Source of the DNA: Gymnopilus junonius
Lineage: Eukaryota > Basidiomycota > Agaricomycetes > Agaricales > Galerinaceae
Length of the DNA: 64,000 nucleotides
Assembly (NCBI GenBank): GCA_015501075.1
Contig: JADNYJ010000070.1
Span: 124,001-188,000 of the forward strand
Direction of reading: 5' to 3'
Below the pieces are notes generated by a model. The model had not been told where the DNA came from, did no database searches, and worked only from the letters and a program-made list of their open reading frames with translations. Positions 1 through 11,470 of the stretch are shown in pieces (position 1 is the stretch's first letter; every line of letters starts with the position of its first letter). Position numbers and translations under genes: made by a program.

Positions 1-1211
1 TGGTCCTTTTCCTCACTTTTGTCGGCCTGGCATCTTCTGCTCCGATCCCGGAACGTCTTTCAACGTGCGTATATCAATATCTGATGCACTGCCCTACCAA
101 AAAATTAAATATTCACGTTTCTGAGGCTCGTTGAACGTTATGACGACTTTAACACCGACTTCTTTGCACGATCTTTGGCTATTCTTGTAGATCGTGACTT
201 TGATGGCGTCGATCCCATACTCTCAAAGGTATGTCGATCATTTTTCTAGTTCCCGAGTATTGCAGATCTGACGTTAGCTACCCCAAATTTAGCGCGATAT
301 TGACTGTCTTTCTATACTGGACGACCGGATTTTGACGCAGCATACGAGGCACTTGTCGAGGTGAGACCTTATCTTTCCATGGATTTCGACCCTAGTAATC
401 GATACGGACCCAGCGCGACTACAACTTCTTCTCTATGATGAACGCGATCTCGACAAGATTGAATATGGATACGGCAGGGTACGTAGTATTCATATTTAAC
501 TCTCTGAGCATCCAAGGGCCTAATCTTAAGTATAGCGCGAGGTCGTTACGCTCAGTCGCCGTAGTATCTGGACGAAGATACGAGACGCCTTCAGGCAGCC
601 TTTCACAAGGTCAAGGAAGGATTCCAGAAATTCGGGCACATTATGAAGAAAGGATTCCAGAAAGTAGGACAAGGGCTCAAGAAATTTGGTGGCATGGTCA
701 AGTCGGGATTCCAGAAAGCAGGACATGCTATCAAATCAGGATTCCAAAAGGCAGGCCACGCTATCACATCCAAAGGCGGCCATGCTATCAAGAAAGGATT
801 CCAGATTGCAGGACATGCTATCAAGAAGGGATTCCAGAAGGTCGGCCAGTTCATCAAGACCACTGGGGCGAAGATTGCCAAGTTCGGTCTCAAGATCGTC
901 GCTGCTGTGGCTTCGGTCGCGGCCAAAGTTATCAAATTCATTCCTGGTATCGGCACGGCTGCTTCGATGGGTCTTAAGGGTCTTGCTATTGGCGCCAGCA
1001 AGGCATCTGACAAGATTCACGCTAACCTTGGTAGCAAATTGGAAAAGGCTACGCATGGCATGGACTACGTGATCAATCCCATGGGTAAGTCGCTCTTGCG
1101 CTCTTTTATGTGGGTGATGTGCTAAGAAGTTCGATTGCAGGATCTGCTGCGAAGAAGATGGGAGCCGGCGGCGTAGTGGCAAATCTGCTTACCAAACGAA
1201 GAACATATTAA
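1..1211 (+). CDS. Secreted protein with amphipathic Lys-rich repeats (3' part of gene)
   Basis: The start lies left of the window. Bases 3-62 encode the end of a signal peptide (VLFLTFVGLASSAPIPERL). Supported exons are about 126-228, an exon ending at 478, 565-1084 and 1141-1211 (stop TAA 1209-1211). The junctions between 229 and 414 could not be resolved in frame. The 565-1084 exon encodes at least six imperfect repeats of the type GFQKAGHAIKK (about nt 613-870), then an Ala/Val/Ile-rich hydrophobic stretch (about 880-1000). The repeats alternate Lys/His with hydrophobic residues and Gly, as in membrane-active amphipathic helices. Upstream exons are rich in Arg-Asp pairs (DERDLDKIEYGYG), which could be a propeptide. 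Function is unknown to me; a membrane-perturbing secreted peptide is inference only. The last intron (1085-1140) is clear: GTAAGT to TTGCAG. Confidence 0.6.
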
Positions 1212-2211
1212 AGGAGGAACGCCATCTCGATTAATCTCCATCTTGTCGCCAGTGTGGCTGGCTTTGAAGGAAAGTCGAACCCAATAACTTTCCATTTGAA
1301 CGAGTTCTTATAAGTATGTGCCATTTCCCATCATTTCTCTTACGTCATCATGTATTTGTCATCATCGTTCATTGATTGCCTCATGGTTCCTTCTCTGGGC
1401 CGTTTTATTTTTATTTTTAACCCTGACCAATTCCTCTCATCTTGAATGCCAGCTTTATTTTACTTTATGACATGAGTCCTATGTATGTTTTATTCTACTG
1501 CCCCCTTCAAACTTCAAAATGTCCCCACAATAATCCTGGGGTCTGCCTGTTTTTTGCATGAGTGCTGTTTGTTCTGGTGTATAAGGTATTTATACATGCC
1601 TAAGCCCTTGTAATGGGGCTGATGCACTATTTAAATGGTGAAAAGTTAGCAAGTATGGTTTTCTTGGAGCCTCTTTGAGTAAAAGGAATTGCAAGAACTT
1701 TGCTGTCATCAATCCAGTGCAATGTCTCATGGCAGTATGCACTTGCAAAGCATAGATGAGGGTCAAAGTCAGTGTCCAGACTGAATCCTCAAATTGTTAT
1801 ATACGTGCCTCTGACCAACTCCGATCTCCGACTATATGAACTCTGACCTCATGATCCCCTCAAAGTACTACAAGTCCCAGAACACATAGACACTTAGATT
1901 ACACGTAGCTAGCCAACTCCAAGTAGTGCAGAATAACTTACACGTCTGTCTGCTCACTAGTACATGTATGGTCTCCACTTAGTTTCCTCCATAGTATAAA
2001 AACCTTAGAACTATTATTAGGTACCTCAGTTCATATATTGTTTGTTAATCAATCCACGCTCTCTACTCCACTCTCTCATTCTGATCTGACTCCAAAATTT
2101 GAGACAACGTCCAGACAATGGAGCACAACACACACATTGAAGCTGAAGTCTCAACCCTATGTCTACACTTAACAGTATATATGAACTCATACCGCTTCTG
2201 GACTTCTGACT
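1212..2211. other. Non-coding stretch, possible 5' LTR/leader remnant of the downstream retroelement
   Basis: No gene seen. The right part has a TATA-like box (tataaaa, 1995-2001) and runs into the gag-like ORF at 2212, so 1650-2200 may be LTR plus leader. I found no matching copy downstream of pol, so the LTR assignment is not proven. Confidence 0.3.
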
Positions 2212-2865
2212 ATGCCCACCACAACATCCCATACTACTGCCAACTCCCATGCAGCTGGACAAAATGAATCCTGCACCATCATGATTCAGAATGTCAGAGA
2301 CTACCCTGACCATCCAAACACACAACCTCCGTCCAGCCTCAGCACTCTGACTCCCTTACCCTCGGGACCCTCATCAATGAGACAAACCAGTCCCAACCCA
2401 TTGCCACCTCCTGCTCCTGGTTCCCCTGGTGGTGAACCTGACCCCGACGATGATGGCGATGATTTTGACCCCCACCACAATGATCACTCTGATCACTCCA
2501 ATCATTCCGATCACAACTCCGACCACAACCCCACTCCAAATCTCACTGAAGCCATGATGCTCATGACCAAAGAGCTCAGGCATTGTGATAGCCCTAAGGT
2601 TACCAAGACCAAAGCCCATGAGCCCAACACCTTCGATGGCTCTGACACCCAGAAACTCAATGGTTTTATTTTACAGTGTAACCTTTACTTCCGAAACAAC
2701 TGCGCCTACACCGCCAATGAAGACAAGGTTACATTCACCCTCTCCTATCTTCACGGCCTTGTGATGGAATTTTTTGAGCCCACAATACTGGACACTGAGC
2801 TAGTGAGTGTCCGAAGTCCACTTCCTCTGCCTCCAAGGCAAAAGCATGTGCTGCCAAAGTTTTGA
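2212..2865 (+). pseudogene. gag-like remnant of the Ty3/Gypsy element
   Basis: The ORF of 217 codons begins with a Ser/Thr/Pro-rich segment and an Asp/His-rich tract (about residues 80-107). A capsid-like segment follows (PNTFDGSDTQKLNGFILQC, about nt 2617-2680), typical of the gag of fungal Gypsy elements. The frame is lost near 2800, and no CCHC zinc knuckle is readable between 2865 and the protease at about 3050. Part of gag is therefore deleted or scrambled. Confidence 0.7.
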
Positions 2866-3048
2866 ATCCCAGCACTGAGGATTCAAAAAAATAGTCAGCA
2901 GTCCTCATCCCTTCGCACACACTGGGGGTCACGTTGACACTGGCTGTGTGCATATGAAGGAAGTAAGGCTCAATGTGTCTGCTCTTTCTGACCCTGACTC
3001 TCTCTGACTCTCATTAACATCTCTGTTCTGACCTGACCTTAAGTCACT

Positions 3049-6000
3049 AACGTTAATTGACTCTGGCTCTAGCCATTGTTTTGTTGATACCCATTTTATC
3101 TGTTCTAATAATTTACTCCCTTCTCTGATCAATCCGGTTAAGCTCAAACTGATTGATGGCTCCTATGGCAACATGATTACTAAAACCCTCTCCATTCTGA
3201 TTACATTTCCCTCTGGTGAAACTATTACCATTGACTTTTTCGTAACCTCACTGGACTCCTCCTGTGTTCTGGTTCTAGGATATAACTGGCTCTTCTGCTA
3301 CAATCCATTGATTGACTGGAAATTGGGCCATAGGCCAGCTCTGCTGCCTACACCTCCATTATTGGAACCTCTGACCCCTCCGCTTCCTCCGCCAACTCCT
3401 ATGGTTACACCTCTGACACCTCTGACCTCTGTAGCATCTTCTGATGCACCTCACATCTCGCTAATCAATGCAGCTGCTTTCACAAGAGCATGCAAGTTAC
3501 CTGGTGCTCAAAGTTTCACAGTTCACCTCTCTGATCCTGCCATCTCTGCTCATGCCGCTTCCATCTCCGATGAAGCACCTGATCTGTCTAGTATTCCTCC
3601 TGAATACCATGACTTTGCAGATGTCTTCAGTAAATCTAAAGCTGACATGCTCGCACCCCATCGACCTTACAACCTCAAGATCAATCTCGAACCCAGCACT
3701 TCCCCTCCTGTTGGAAATATGTACTCCCTTTCACAATCCAAACTTCAATCCCTCTGAGAATTTATCGACGAGCACCTCCAAATCAGTTTCATTTGACCTT
3801 CAACCTTTCCACATGGTGCTCCGATCCTTTTCATTCACAAAAAGGATGGATCACTATGACTTTGCATCAACTTTAGAGGATTAAACAAGATCATGAAGAA
3901 AGACCGATATCCACTTCCGCTCATCTCTGACCTCCTGTCCACTGCTGGTAAAGCACACATCTATACAGCTGTCGACCTCTGACATGCCTATCACCTAGTC
4001 CACATAGTGGAAGGCGAAGAATGGAAAACAGCATTCTGAACATGCTATGGATCGTTTGAATGGAACATTATGCCATTTGGACTGTCCAATGCACCTGCCG
4101 TTTTTCAATGCTTCATGAATGACATACTAAGTGATTTATTAGATGTGTCTGTCATCATTTACCTCAACGACATCCTGATCTACTCCAATGATCCTACCCA
4201 GCATAAGAAACACATTCACGAAGTCCTCCGATGTCTCCAACAACATGGTCTGTATGCCCGCTCTGACAAATGCAATTTCTCTATGAACACGGTTAATTAC
4301 CTTGGATTCATTCTTTCACCAGAAGGCCTCAAGATGGATGAAAGCAAGATCAAGACTATCCAAGATTGGCCTGAACCCAAGAAGATTAAGGATGTTCAAT
4401 CCTTCTTAGGTTTTGCAAACTTCTACCGATGATTTATCTCCAACTACTCTGACATCATTGTTCCGCTCACCTGACTCACTAGGAAAGGAACCCCTTGGCA
4501 ATTCAACAATGCTGCTCGAAAAGCCTTCAACAAGCTCAAAAAAGCATTTACAACTGCTCCGATACTTACTCACTGGGTTCCCGACCATCCAATTATTGTG
4601 GAAACTGATGCTTCCGACTACGCGCTTGGAGTGATCCTCTCCATCTGCACCTCTGGTGATGAGATTCACCCTGTTGCGTTTCACTCACAAACCTTCACAG
4701 GTCCTGAAATCAACTATGACACCCATGACAAAGAACTACTAGCAATCTTCAACACATTTAAAGTATGGCGACATTATCTGGAAGGCTCCACTGCTCCGAT
4801 CAACATCGTCACCAACCACAATATTTCACAACTACCAAAGTTCTTACTCGCTGACAAGCCCACTGGTCTGAATATCTCTGCCAATTCAACCTCATCATCT
4901 GCTTCTGCCCTGGACATCTCAGTATGAAACCTGACTCTTTAACTAGATGATGGGATGTCTATCCCAAAGGGGGAAATAGTGACTATGCAAGCATTAACCC
5001 AAGCAACTTCTGACCTATTTTCACCCAAGAACAACTCTCCACATCCCTCCGTGCCACTCAACTCTTTGAACCCACCCTCCGTGCAGTATCCCTCATGGAC
5101 TCCAACCTACTCCGACATGACATCCTCACTGTACTACCCTCTGACCTGGTCTACCTTGCTCACATGAAGGAACCAAAACCACACTGGTCCCTTGATCCAG
5201 ATGGTTACCTCCATCATGAATCACACATCTATGTTTCTGATGCATCTGACCTCCAACTCCACATCCTCCAACACAAGCATGATCATATCCTCGCTGGACA
5301 CCCTGGACAAAATAAGACAACTAGTCTTATCCTTCATGAATACACCTGGCCTGGACTACAAGACTTCATGAAGAAGTATTGCAAATCATGTATGACATGT
5401 ATGCATTCCAAACCTCAATGACACAAACCCTACAGATTGCTCAAACAGCTCCTGATCCCCGAACGTCCCTGGAATTCAATATCAATGGACTTTATCGAAA
5501 TCCTTCTGATGTCTGATGGACATGATGTGATCCTAGTCATTGTTGACTGACTTACCAAGCAAGCTATATTCATTCCAACCACCTCTGCTTGCACCTCCGA
5601 AGACCTTGCTATGCTTTTCATCATTCATGTGTTCTCCAAGCATGGCATCCCTGAACATGTCACCTCCGACCATGGACCTGAATTCATCTCCTGCTTCTTC
5701 TGATCCTTAGGAAAAGCACTCAACATGAAACTCCATTTTACTTCCAGATACCATCCTGAAGGTGATGGCCAGACTGAACACACTAATCAGACACTAGAGC
5801 AATACCTCTGAATTTATTGCAACTATCAGCAAGACAATTGGTCAAGTCTATTACCTCTTGCAGAGTTTGCTTACAACAATGCTCCTAGTGCTACTACTGG
5901 CATTTCACCATTCTTCGCTAATAAAGGTTACCACCCTAACATGGCTATCCACCCTGAATGCGACCTCACCTCTGCTTGCACTCACGATTTTGTTGTTGAT

Positions 6001-6567
6001 CTAGACGAATTACACAAAGAACTCAAGAACGCTATCGCTGAATCACAAAAGTGTTATCAAGTCTCTGCTGACCTCTGATGCACTCTGCCCCCCGACTTCC
6101 AAGTCAGACAGCAAGCATTTGTCAAAGCAAAGTTCTTCTGCACCACATGTCCCTCCAAGAAACTCTCCAAAAAATATTATGGTCCTTTTGATATCATCGC
6201 CAAAGCCGGCACACACTCTTTTACTTTATGACTTCCTGACTCCATGCATGGTGTTCACCCCATTTACCACATTTCTATGCTGGAACCATTTACTCTGAAT
6301 GATATTCTGAATTGGACTCAATCTCCGCCTCCACCTGTTGAAGTCAAAGGCAAAATCGAATATGAAATTGCTGAAGTCCTCAACTCCAAGCTTGATCAAT
6401 GACGCAAGTGCAAGCTATTGTACTTGGTTTGCTGGTTAGGTTATGAAAGCACTGATGAAGAACAATCCTGGCTCCCAGCTACTGAACTCGAACACACACC
6501 TGACCTCATCTCTGACTTTCACTCCACTTACCCTGACAAACCCGGACCTCTTTCATCTCTCACTTAG
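3049..6567 (+). pseudogene. pol polyprotein remnant (protease, RT, RNase H, integrase, chromodomain)
   Basis: The protease motif DSGSSHCFVD lies at about 3058-3090. RT covers about 3570-4440, with MPFGLSNAPAVFQ at 4070-4108. The catalytic box reads YLNDILIYS (about 4159-4185), where YLDD is expected. RNase H has ETDASDYALG (about 4600-4630). The integrase has an HHCC finger (about 5275-5400) and DDE-region motifs SMDF (about 5485), TSDHGPEF (about 5663-5690) and DGQTE (about 5764-5778). The chromodomain runs from about 6340 to 6540 and pol ends at TAG 6565-6567. At least eight in-frame TGA codons fall where relatives have Arg, for example near 3979, 4039, 4432, 4470, 5420, 5548, 5701 and 5811. 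There is also a frame change near 3750. The protein cannot be made. Confidence 0.85.
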
Positions 6568-6658
6568 CTTACGATTCACCAAAAAACATCATTAACAAGA
6601 AAAAACAAGTATATAGGAAAAAGAAAAAAAAAAAAAAAAAACTGTACAAAATTACTAT

Positions 6659-7264
6659 CTATTGATGAGCATGCTTTGCTGGTGCCTCGTACATCCTCAT
6701 TCCTTCTAATCCTCCATCATCCTCATCCTCATCCTCATCCTCCTCTGAATCCTCCTCTGAATCCGATGACTTATCCCTTTTCCTCTTCAACACCCTAACC
6801 TCTCCCTCACTCTCACTCCTTGTTTCTGCATCTGACCTCTCCTCCTCCTGTTCACCCATCACTGCTCTGACTACCTCCTTCTCTGACTCCTCTGACTCCT
6901 CTGACTCATCCACCTCAACCTTCTTCCCCATGTCTAAGGCCGCCATGACCCTCTCATACCTCTCGTTCAGATACTCTGCCTCCGCGTCAATTCCCTCCTG
7001 GTCTGACAGTAGGTACTCTGATGCACTTGGCTCCGACAGTGCATATGGGGGATCTTGAATCCAGGACATGTCTTCCAACAAGTCCCGGATCTCCCTCAGG
7101 TATCGAGCAATGTGCTCAATACCCAGCCCTTTCTGCACCTCCACTGTTGTCTTGGGCTTGGGCTTTGCCACCCCTGTTGCCTTGGCTGGTTGTACCTCTG
7201 ACTCCATCTGACCCTCTGACCTTGCAGCTCCTCCACCTGACTTACAGCTCTGACTCAACATCAC
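6659..7264 (-). CDS. Acidic protein of unknown function, antisense ORF at the 3' side of the retroelement
   Basis: This is an uninterrupted 201-codon ORF, opposite in direction to pol and starting about 700 bp beyond the pol stop. It has a basic, Pro/Lys-rich N-terminus, a structured-looking middle (GLGIEHIARYLREIRDLLED, about residues 45-65) and a long Glu/Ser/Asp-rich tail with a basic KRKRDKSSDSEED patch. It may be nuclear, but no domain is recognised. Unlike pol it has no in-frame stop despite heavy CpG decay next door. It may be an accessory ORF of the element or a cellular gene. Whether it is expressed cannot be seen. Confidence 0.45.
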   Translation of the reverse strand: MMLSQSCKSGGGAARSEGQMESEVQPAKATGVAKPKPKTTVEVQKGLGIEHIARYLREIRDLLEDMSWIQDPPYALSEPSASEYLLSDQEGIDAEAEYLNERYERVMAALDMGKKVEVDESEESEESEKEVVRAVMGEQEEERSDAETRSESEGEVRVLKRKRDKSSDSEEDSEEDEDEDEDDGGLEGMRMYEAPAKHAHQ

Positions 7265-8948
7265 ACCAGTACATTGAATATGAATCCCATACTGTTGCTA
7301 TGAAGGTCATTGATTATAGACAACCAGATGCTGAACTGACATGGAAAATGTGGACTATAGGCATGGATACATCCATCAATCACACTAGCGAGACTCAAAT
7401 AAGTGGTCTAAAAAAGTGACTCACAGAGATTTTGGAGGTCTTCAACAACAGCCCACTAGCCAAACGGGAAGGCCTCAAATTTAATCCAGATGACTTTGCC
7501 TTCAAATTGATAGGGACCAGCAGAGATCATGTGGCTGACCAGATCAAAAGCCATAAACTCCTATGAGAATGGAAGATCAGGACAGTATACCAATGGCTTG
7601 GTGAAGAGGCGCTCTTTAACCTTGGACCCACACAGGTAGTAGTATATCTCTTGCCTATAAAGAAGCAGCAAGTCAAGGAGATGGGCAGCCTAGACAAATG
7701 GGAGAGCCTAAGTGAGGAAGAGAAAACAAAGGCCAATATGAAAATTATACATGAGGTTGGTCAGCAGGTCTTTGAAGCACTGCCAGAAGATGAGCAGAGC
7801 TGGTTCATGCGCTTTGTTCGAACAGGCTGCTGTATGCACAAGGATTTGAATACTGTCAAAGGTGGAGATAAGGCAATGCAGAACATGTGGAAAAAGAAAG
7901 GAAAAACACCACCCATCCTACTTGTGAACAAGGACAATGCAGCAGTCCTCGAATGCAAGGCCAATGAAGTGAACCCATCTCCTGCAGAAATTCAAGCTGC
8001 CGAGGTTTCCAAATGTGGAGGAAGCCATGCTATGATGCTAGAAGGTTTAATATGTCGAAGTAAGGACAAAAAGAAGGGACAACAAGACACATACAACTGG
8101 TTTATGGAAGAGCAAATTGGCCAATGGATTCGATATCCAGATGTCAGCAACATGCATTATGGCTCACATGGTGAGGCTGCAGCCACCATCATCATTTACC
8201 ACTCCCATTTCATCCATTTCATGGACATGGTTCACTTGGGCAAGGATAAACCTGCATTAATGAATATCGAGAAGAATTTTCTGAATTCAATCAAGGACAT
8301 ACCTACCTTGACCAAACTTTGCATTCTGGCCATACCCATGAGAACCTACTCAAACTCGGGCCTTTCTTCAAAAAGAAGTGTGAATTTCTCGAAGCTGTCA
8401 GTGACAATCCAACATGATGGACCAAAAATGATGCTTCACATACCTTGGCATCTTTAAATGGATGCAAATGGGATGACTGGGCTACACTCGTCATGAACGT
8501 GGTTCACACTCTGGCACCAGCTCTCCCTGATCTTGATGAAGTGGTGTCCGCTTTTGCTAGAGGCACTCTGGAAACATTCTCACAGAGGTTTTCTGATGAA
8601 TTCCTCGAGGGAGGTGACATTGCTAAGATGTCCGATGTGGAAAGAAATGAACTTTTCTTTGTGGCAACAAATGACATCAATGGGGGAGCCCTAGGAAGCT
8701 GGAGATTGGGTCAATGAATGAAACCAAGCGAGACTATCCACAAGTTCGACGCACACTTTATGACACATCAAAATGATACAGAGGAGTTTCACAGGCTGAT
8801 ACTCAATGCAGAGGAGGATGAGGCATATTTATGAAAAGTCGCAAGGCAGAGAGATGAACAGAAGCTTCAAAAGCAGGTAAAGGAAGCCCAGATGAAAGCT
8901 GATGCAGAGAAAGCAGCAGAGGACTGCGAGAAGGAGGTTGTGAGAAAG

Positions 8949-8956
8949 GAGAAGCA
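8949..8956. repeat. Left target-site duplication (gagaagca)
   Basis: This 8-bp repeat is identical to 11463-11470 and directly abuts the 12-bp inverted repeat of the nested transposon. Confidence 0.8.
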
Positions 8957-11462
8957 CAAGGGGTATGTAAAAAAAAATCCCACTACACAACCTTGGTTTA
9001 CACATTTAAGGCCCCTCCGTGGCCTCCCTCCCTCTTGTACCTGCTAAATATAGAAATATATTCCCACACTTTGACCGGCCCGAATTATTATACCTTCCGT
9101 CGCTTCTTCTGCTTCGCTGCTACTCTAAATCCTGCATTTTTCCTGCAATCGTCATTGCAAAACCAAGCTGTCTTTGGTTTCTCGAAAAGGCCTCAACATG
9201 TAAGATGATACTAAAGCAATAAAATTAATTTCTTCATTGTTGTATACTGAAAAGAAAGGTAAAACTTACCATGAATTTGCATCCAGGACCAAGGCATCGC
9301 ACAAGATCGACGTCCTCAATGGGTATCCCACAGCCAGGGTCATTACACACCACAGAGCCATCATCAATGCCACCCGAGTTGAAGCTCGTAACCTGAGGTC
9401 GCTGACGCTTTTGACCAAAAGAAGTTGGCGGAAGTTCATCAGGTGTCGAATTTGGTTCTGAGAAACAGTGTCAGTAATAAATCAGCAAATTAACAAAAGT
9501 CTTGCTCACCAACTTCGTTCCCAACTTCTCCTTCATCCCCGTCTTCTTCAGGCTCTTCCTCTTCCTCTTCCTCTTCAGATACAGCATCGGAATTACTATG
9601 GTTATCACTTTCTCCAGCATTCTCGTTAACATTCTGCTCCTCATCCACACCATCTGAAGCTCTGTGAAAGGAAAGATCAGAGAGATATACAATATGAGAT
9701 GAGAAGAACATTACGTGAAAGCAAAGCATGAACTATGATTTGCAGAAATGGCCAATGCTTTAATTTGCTTCGATTTTTTTGAACGTTGAGGGGTTAGATA
9801 AATTTTCTTCATTGCAATGACCTCCTTTGCATCCAATGCATAATGAGACTCATAGAGAGTTTTGTCAGCTGTTGGATGAGTATCAATGATATGATGTATG
9901 AGGTTATACTTCCAGACAAAAGTTGAGCAAAGAGGGCATTTGAGCGGGTGGTTGGTGCATGATTGATGCGCCGTGAATGTCTGGGCAGCCTTGAGTCAAA
10001 TTTGGCGATGATTAGGGCACATTGACTTTTGTAAATCAACTGTGATTGACTGGCCATGCCAAATAAGATAGATTTCGCAGTGCGAGTTGAGACAAAAGCC
10101 ACAAGGATTGGCTCTTCCCTGCAACCGGTGATCATGCAAGATGTGACCACCCATGTGTCTCAGAAGCTCAGGTCTGGTGAATCCTTCAGTCTTGAGTTGG
10201 GGGCAAAGGCTACATGTCGGGGATACATCTTCACTGTGACAGGATCCTTCCACTGCATCAGACTCACAGGTGAAACATGCCTCCCCTAGAAAGCCGGTAG
10301 ATCAGAAGCGTGAAATGACTATGACTGTAATATTTAATTTCTGTACCTATTGAAGATCGATAAGGAAATGAATCGCTTAGCACAACCAAAGAAAGTCGGT
10401 CAATTTCACCAGCAATGCACTCATGGAGAACAGCAGAGACAACACGAAGATCCGAGCTCTTGAAAACATATGTGTCTTCTCCAACATTTCATCCACGAGA
10501 TGCAGTCCATGATGAACAACTTTCGAGATCTCCTCAGTGGACATTCCAAAACCAATGACTCGGTTGAGAGCTTGATCAACCATTTCCCATGCGTCATCCC
10601 CAGGATCGAATGCTGGATTTCCTGAGAACTGGGCTAGGACATCAGACAATTCTCCTTCAGGTATGGAAGGTGGCAGCGAAGCAGTAACCAGTTCGAGTTG
10701 GCATAAGAGAGATGTAGAGGAGGGGTGAGAAGAATCCAAATAAAAGATTGTCGAAGAGTTGTGTTGAGGAAACGGCAGTGTGTCAGGTATAACGATAGCA
10801 TCTGGGATGCTGGGAGGAGGCATTGAGGGTGGTTCGACATGAGAGGGAGATAAGACGGGCGTGGAAGTAGAGCTTGACGTTGTCACTGCCGAGGACTTAT
10901 GGACAGCCTTCTGGAAGAATGCCGTAATACCCTTGTTGTCGCGTACATTGTTCGCAGCCTCTTCTTTTTCTTTGTGTGCAGTACTTGCTGTGTGAATATT
11001 CCAGTTGCCCTCGCCACCACAGCGATTTTGATGTTGACTTTGCAGACATTGCAGTAGCGCGTACTCGACGCCGTGAACTCAGCGGGTTGCTATTAATATG
11101 AAGTCAGCATTAGAATCATCGCGAGAATGTCGAAGTGTCCAAAACGTACCTTTTTCGAAGCTCGTGGCATGGCCAGTGTGTTCGGTCAGGGAGGAAACGC
11201 TGCGTATGGAAATTTTTGCGACGGTGTGGCTATGTCTATGATGTCATGTCTTGCCGGAAGCCTTGGAAGGTGGTCCCATGCCCTTTCTTAAGATCAAACG
11301 GACCATTTCTTGCATACGGAGACTGTTCGCAGCCCTCACGGCCACCAAAATCATATGAAATATACTTATCTATAAGTCAAATAAGTTTCGCGTTTAAGGT
11401 CGCTCAACCCACACCCTCCCTCCCAAGGTCGTGTTGCTCGGCAAATGCTGACATACCCCTTG
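8957..11462. mobile_element. hAT-like DNA transposon carrying a zinc-finger gene, nested in another ORF
   Basis: The ends are perfect 12-bp terminal inverted repeats, caaggggtatgt at 8957-8968 and its reverse complement at 11451-11462. Both sides are flanked by the identical 8-bp direct repeat gagaagca (8949-8956 and 11463-11470). Removing the element and one repeat copy restores the reading frame of the host ORF exactly, which is strong evidence for a real insertion. An 8-bp duplication and a CAAGG start fit hAT-type elements, though KDZ elements also make 8-bp duplications. No transposase catalytic or dimerisation domain is visible; the only gene inside is the antisense zinc-finger gene. 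The element is 2,506 bp long. Confidence 0.8.
9088..11170 (-). pseudogene. Multi-zinc-finger protein gene carried by the nested transposon
   Basis: Exon 1 encodes only MPRASKK (start 11168-11170). A 58-bp-class intron leads to an N-terminal BED-like finger, YCNVCKVNIK then NWNIHTASTAHKEKE. A Ser/Pro/Thr-rich linker (about 10886-10600) follows, then a Cys/His-rich block (CSLCPQLKTEGFTRPELLRH, GRANPCGFCLNSHCEI, about 10230-10070). A second block has CPLCSTF with HHIIDTH, then an acidic Glu tract. The C-terminal finger contains CNDPGCGIPIEDVDLVRC and ends WFCNDDCRKNAGFRV before the stop at 9088-9090. I recognise the architecture as a repeated agaricomycete family of unknown function. Two lesions exist: a 1-nt loss in an A run near 11024-11029, and an in-frame TGA near 10005 where Arg is expected. 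The BED-like finger recalls those of hAT transposases, but no transposase core follows. Confidence 0.65.
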
Positions 11463-11470
11463 GAGAAGCA
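11463..11470. repeat. Right target-site duplication (gagaagca)
   Basis: This is the second copy of the 8-bp duplication. The host reading frame continues through it as HEKKVAAITE. Confidence 0.8.

Larger units (their letters stand above)
2212..7264 (+). mobile_element. Degenerate Ty3/Gypsy LTR retrotransposon (chromovirus)
   Basis: Domain order is gag, aspartic protease, reverse transcriptase, RNase H, integrase, chromodomain. This is Ty3/Gypsy order, and the C-terminal chromodomain marks the chromovirus clade. A purine run at about 6616-6641 sits just after pol, where a polypurine tract is expected. The element is dead: gag is frameshifted and lacks a visible zinc knuckle, pol has many in-frame TGA codons, and no 3' LTR is seen before the unrelated ORF starting near 7300. 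I include the antisense ORF 6659-7264 because it lies between pol and where a 3' LTR should be; the right boundary is therefore approximate. Confidence 0.85.

Noticed and set aside
435..977. 180-codon plus-strand ORF over the first gene
   Set aside because: It is a shifted reading of the repeat exon; the Lys-rich amphipathic frame has the splice sites and regular repeat pattern.
6560..7300. A 3' LTR for the Gypsy element
   Set aside because: No stretch matches 1212-2211 and no paired TG...CA ends were found, so only the internal region is claimed.
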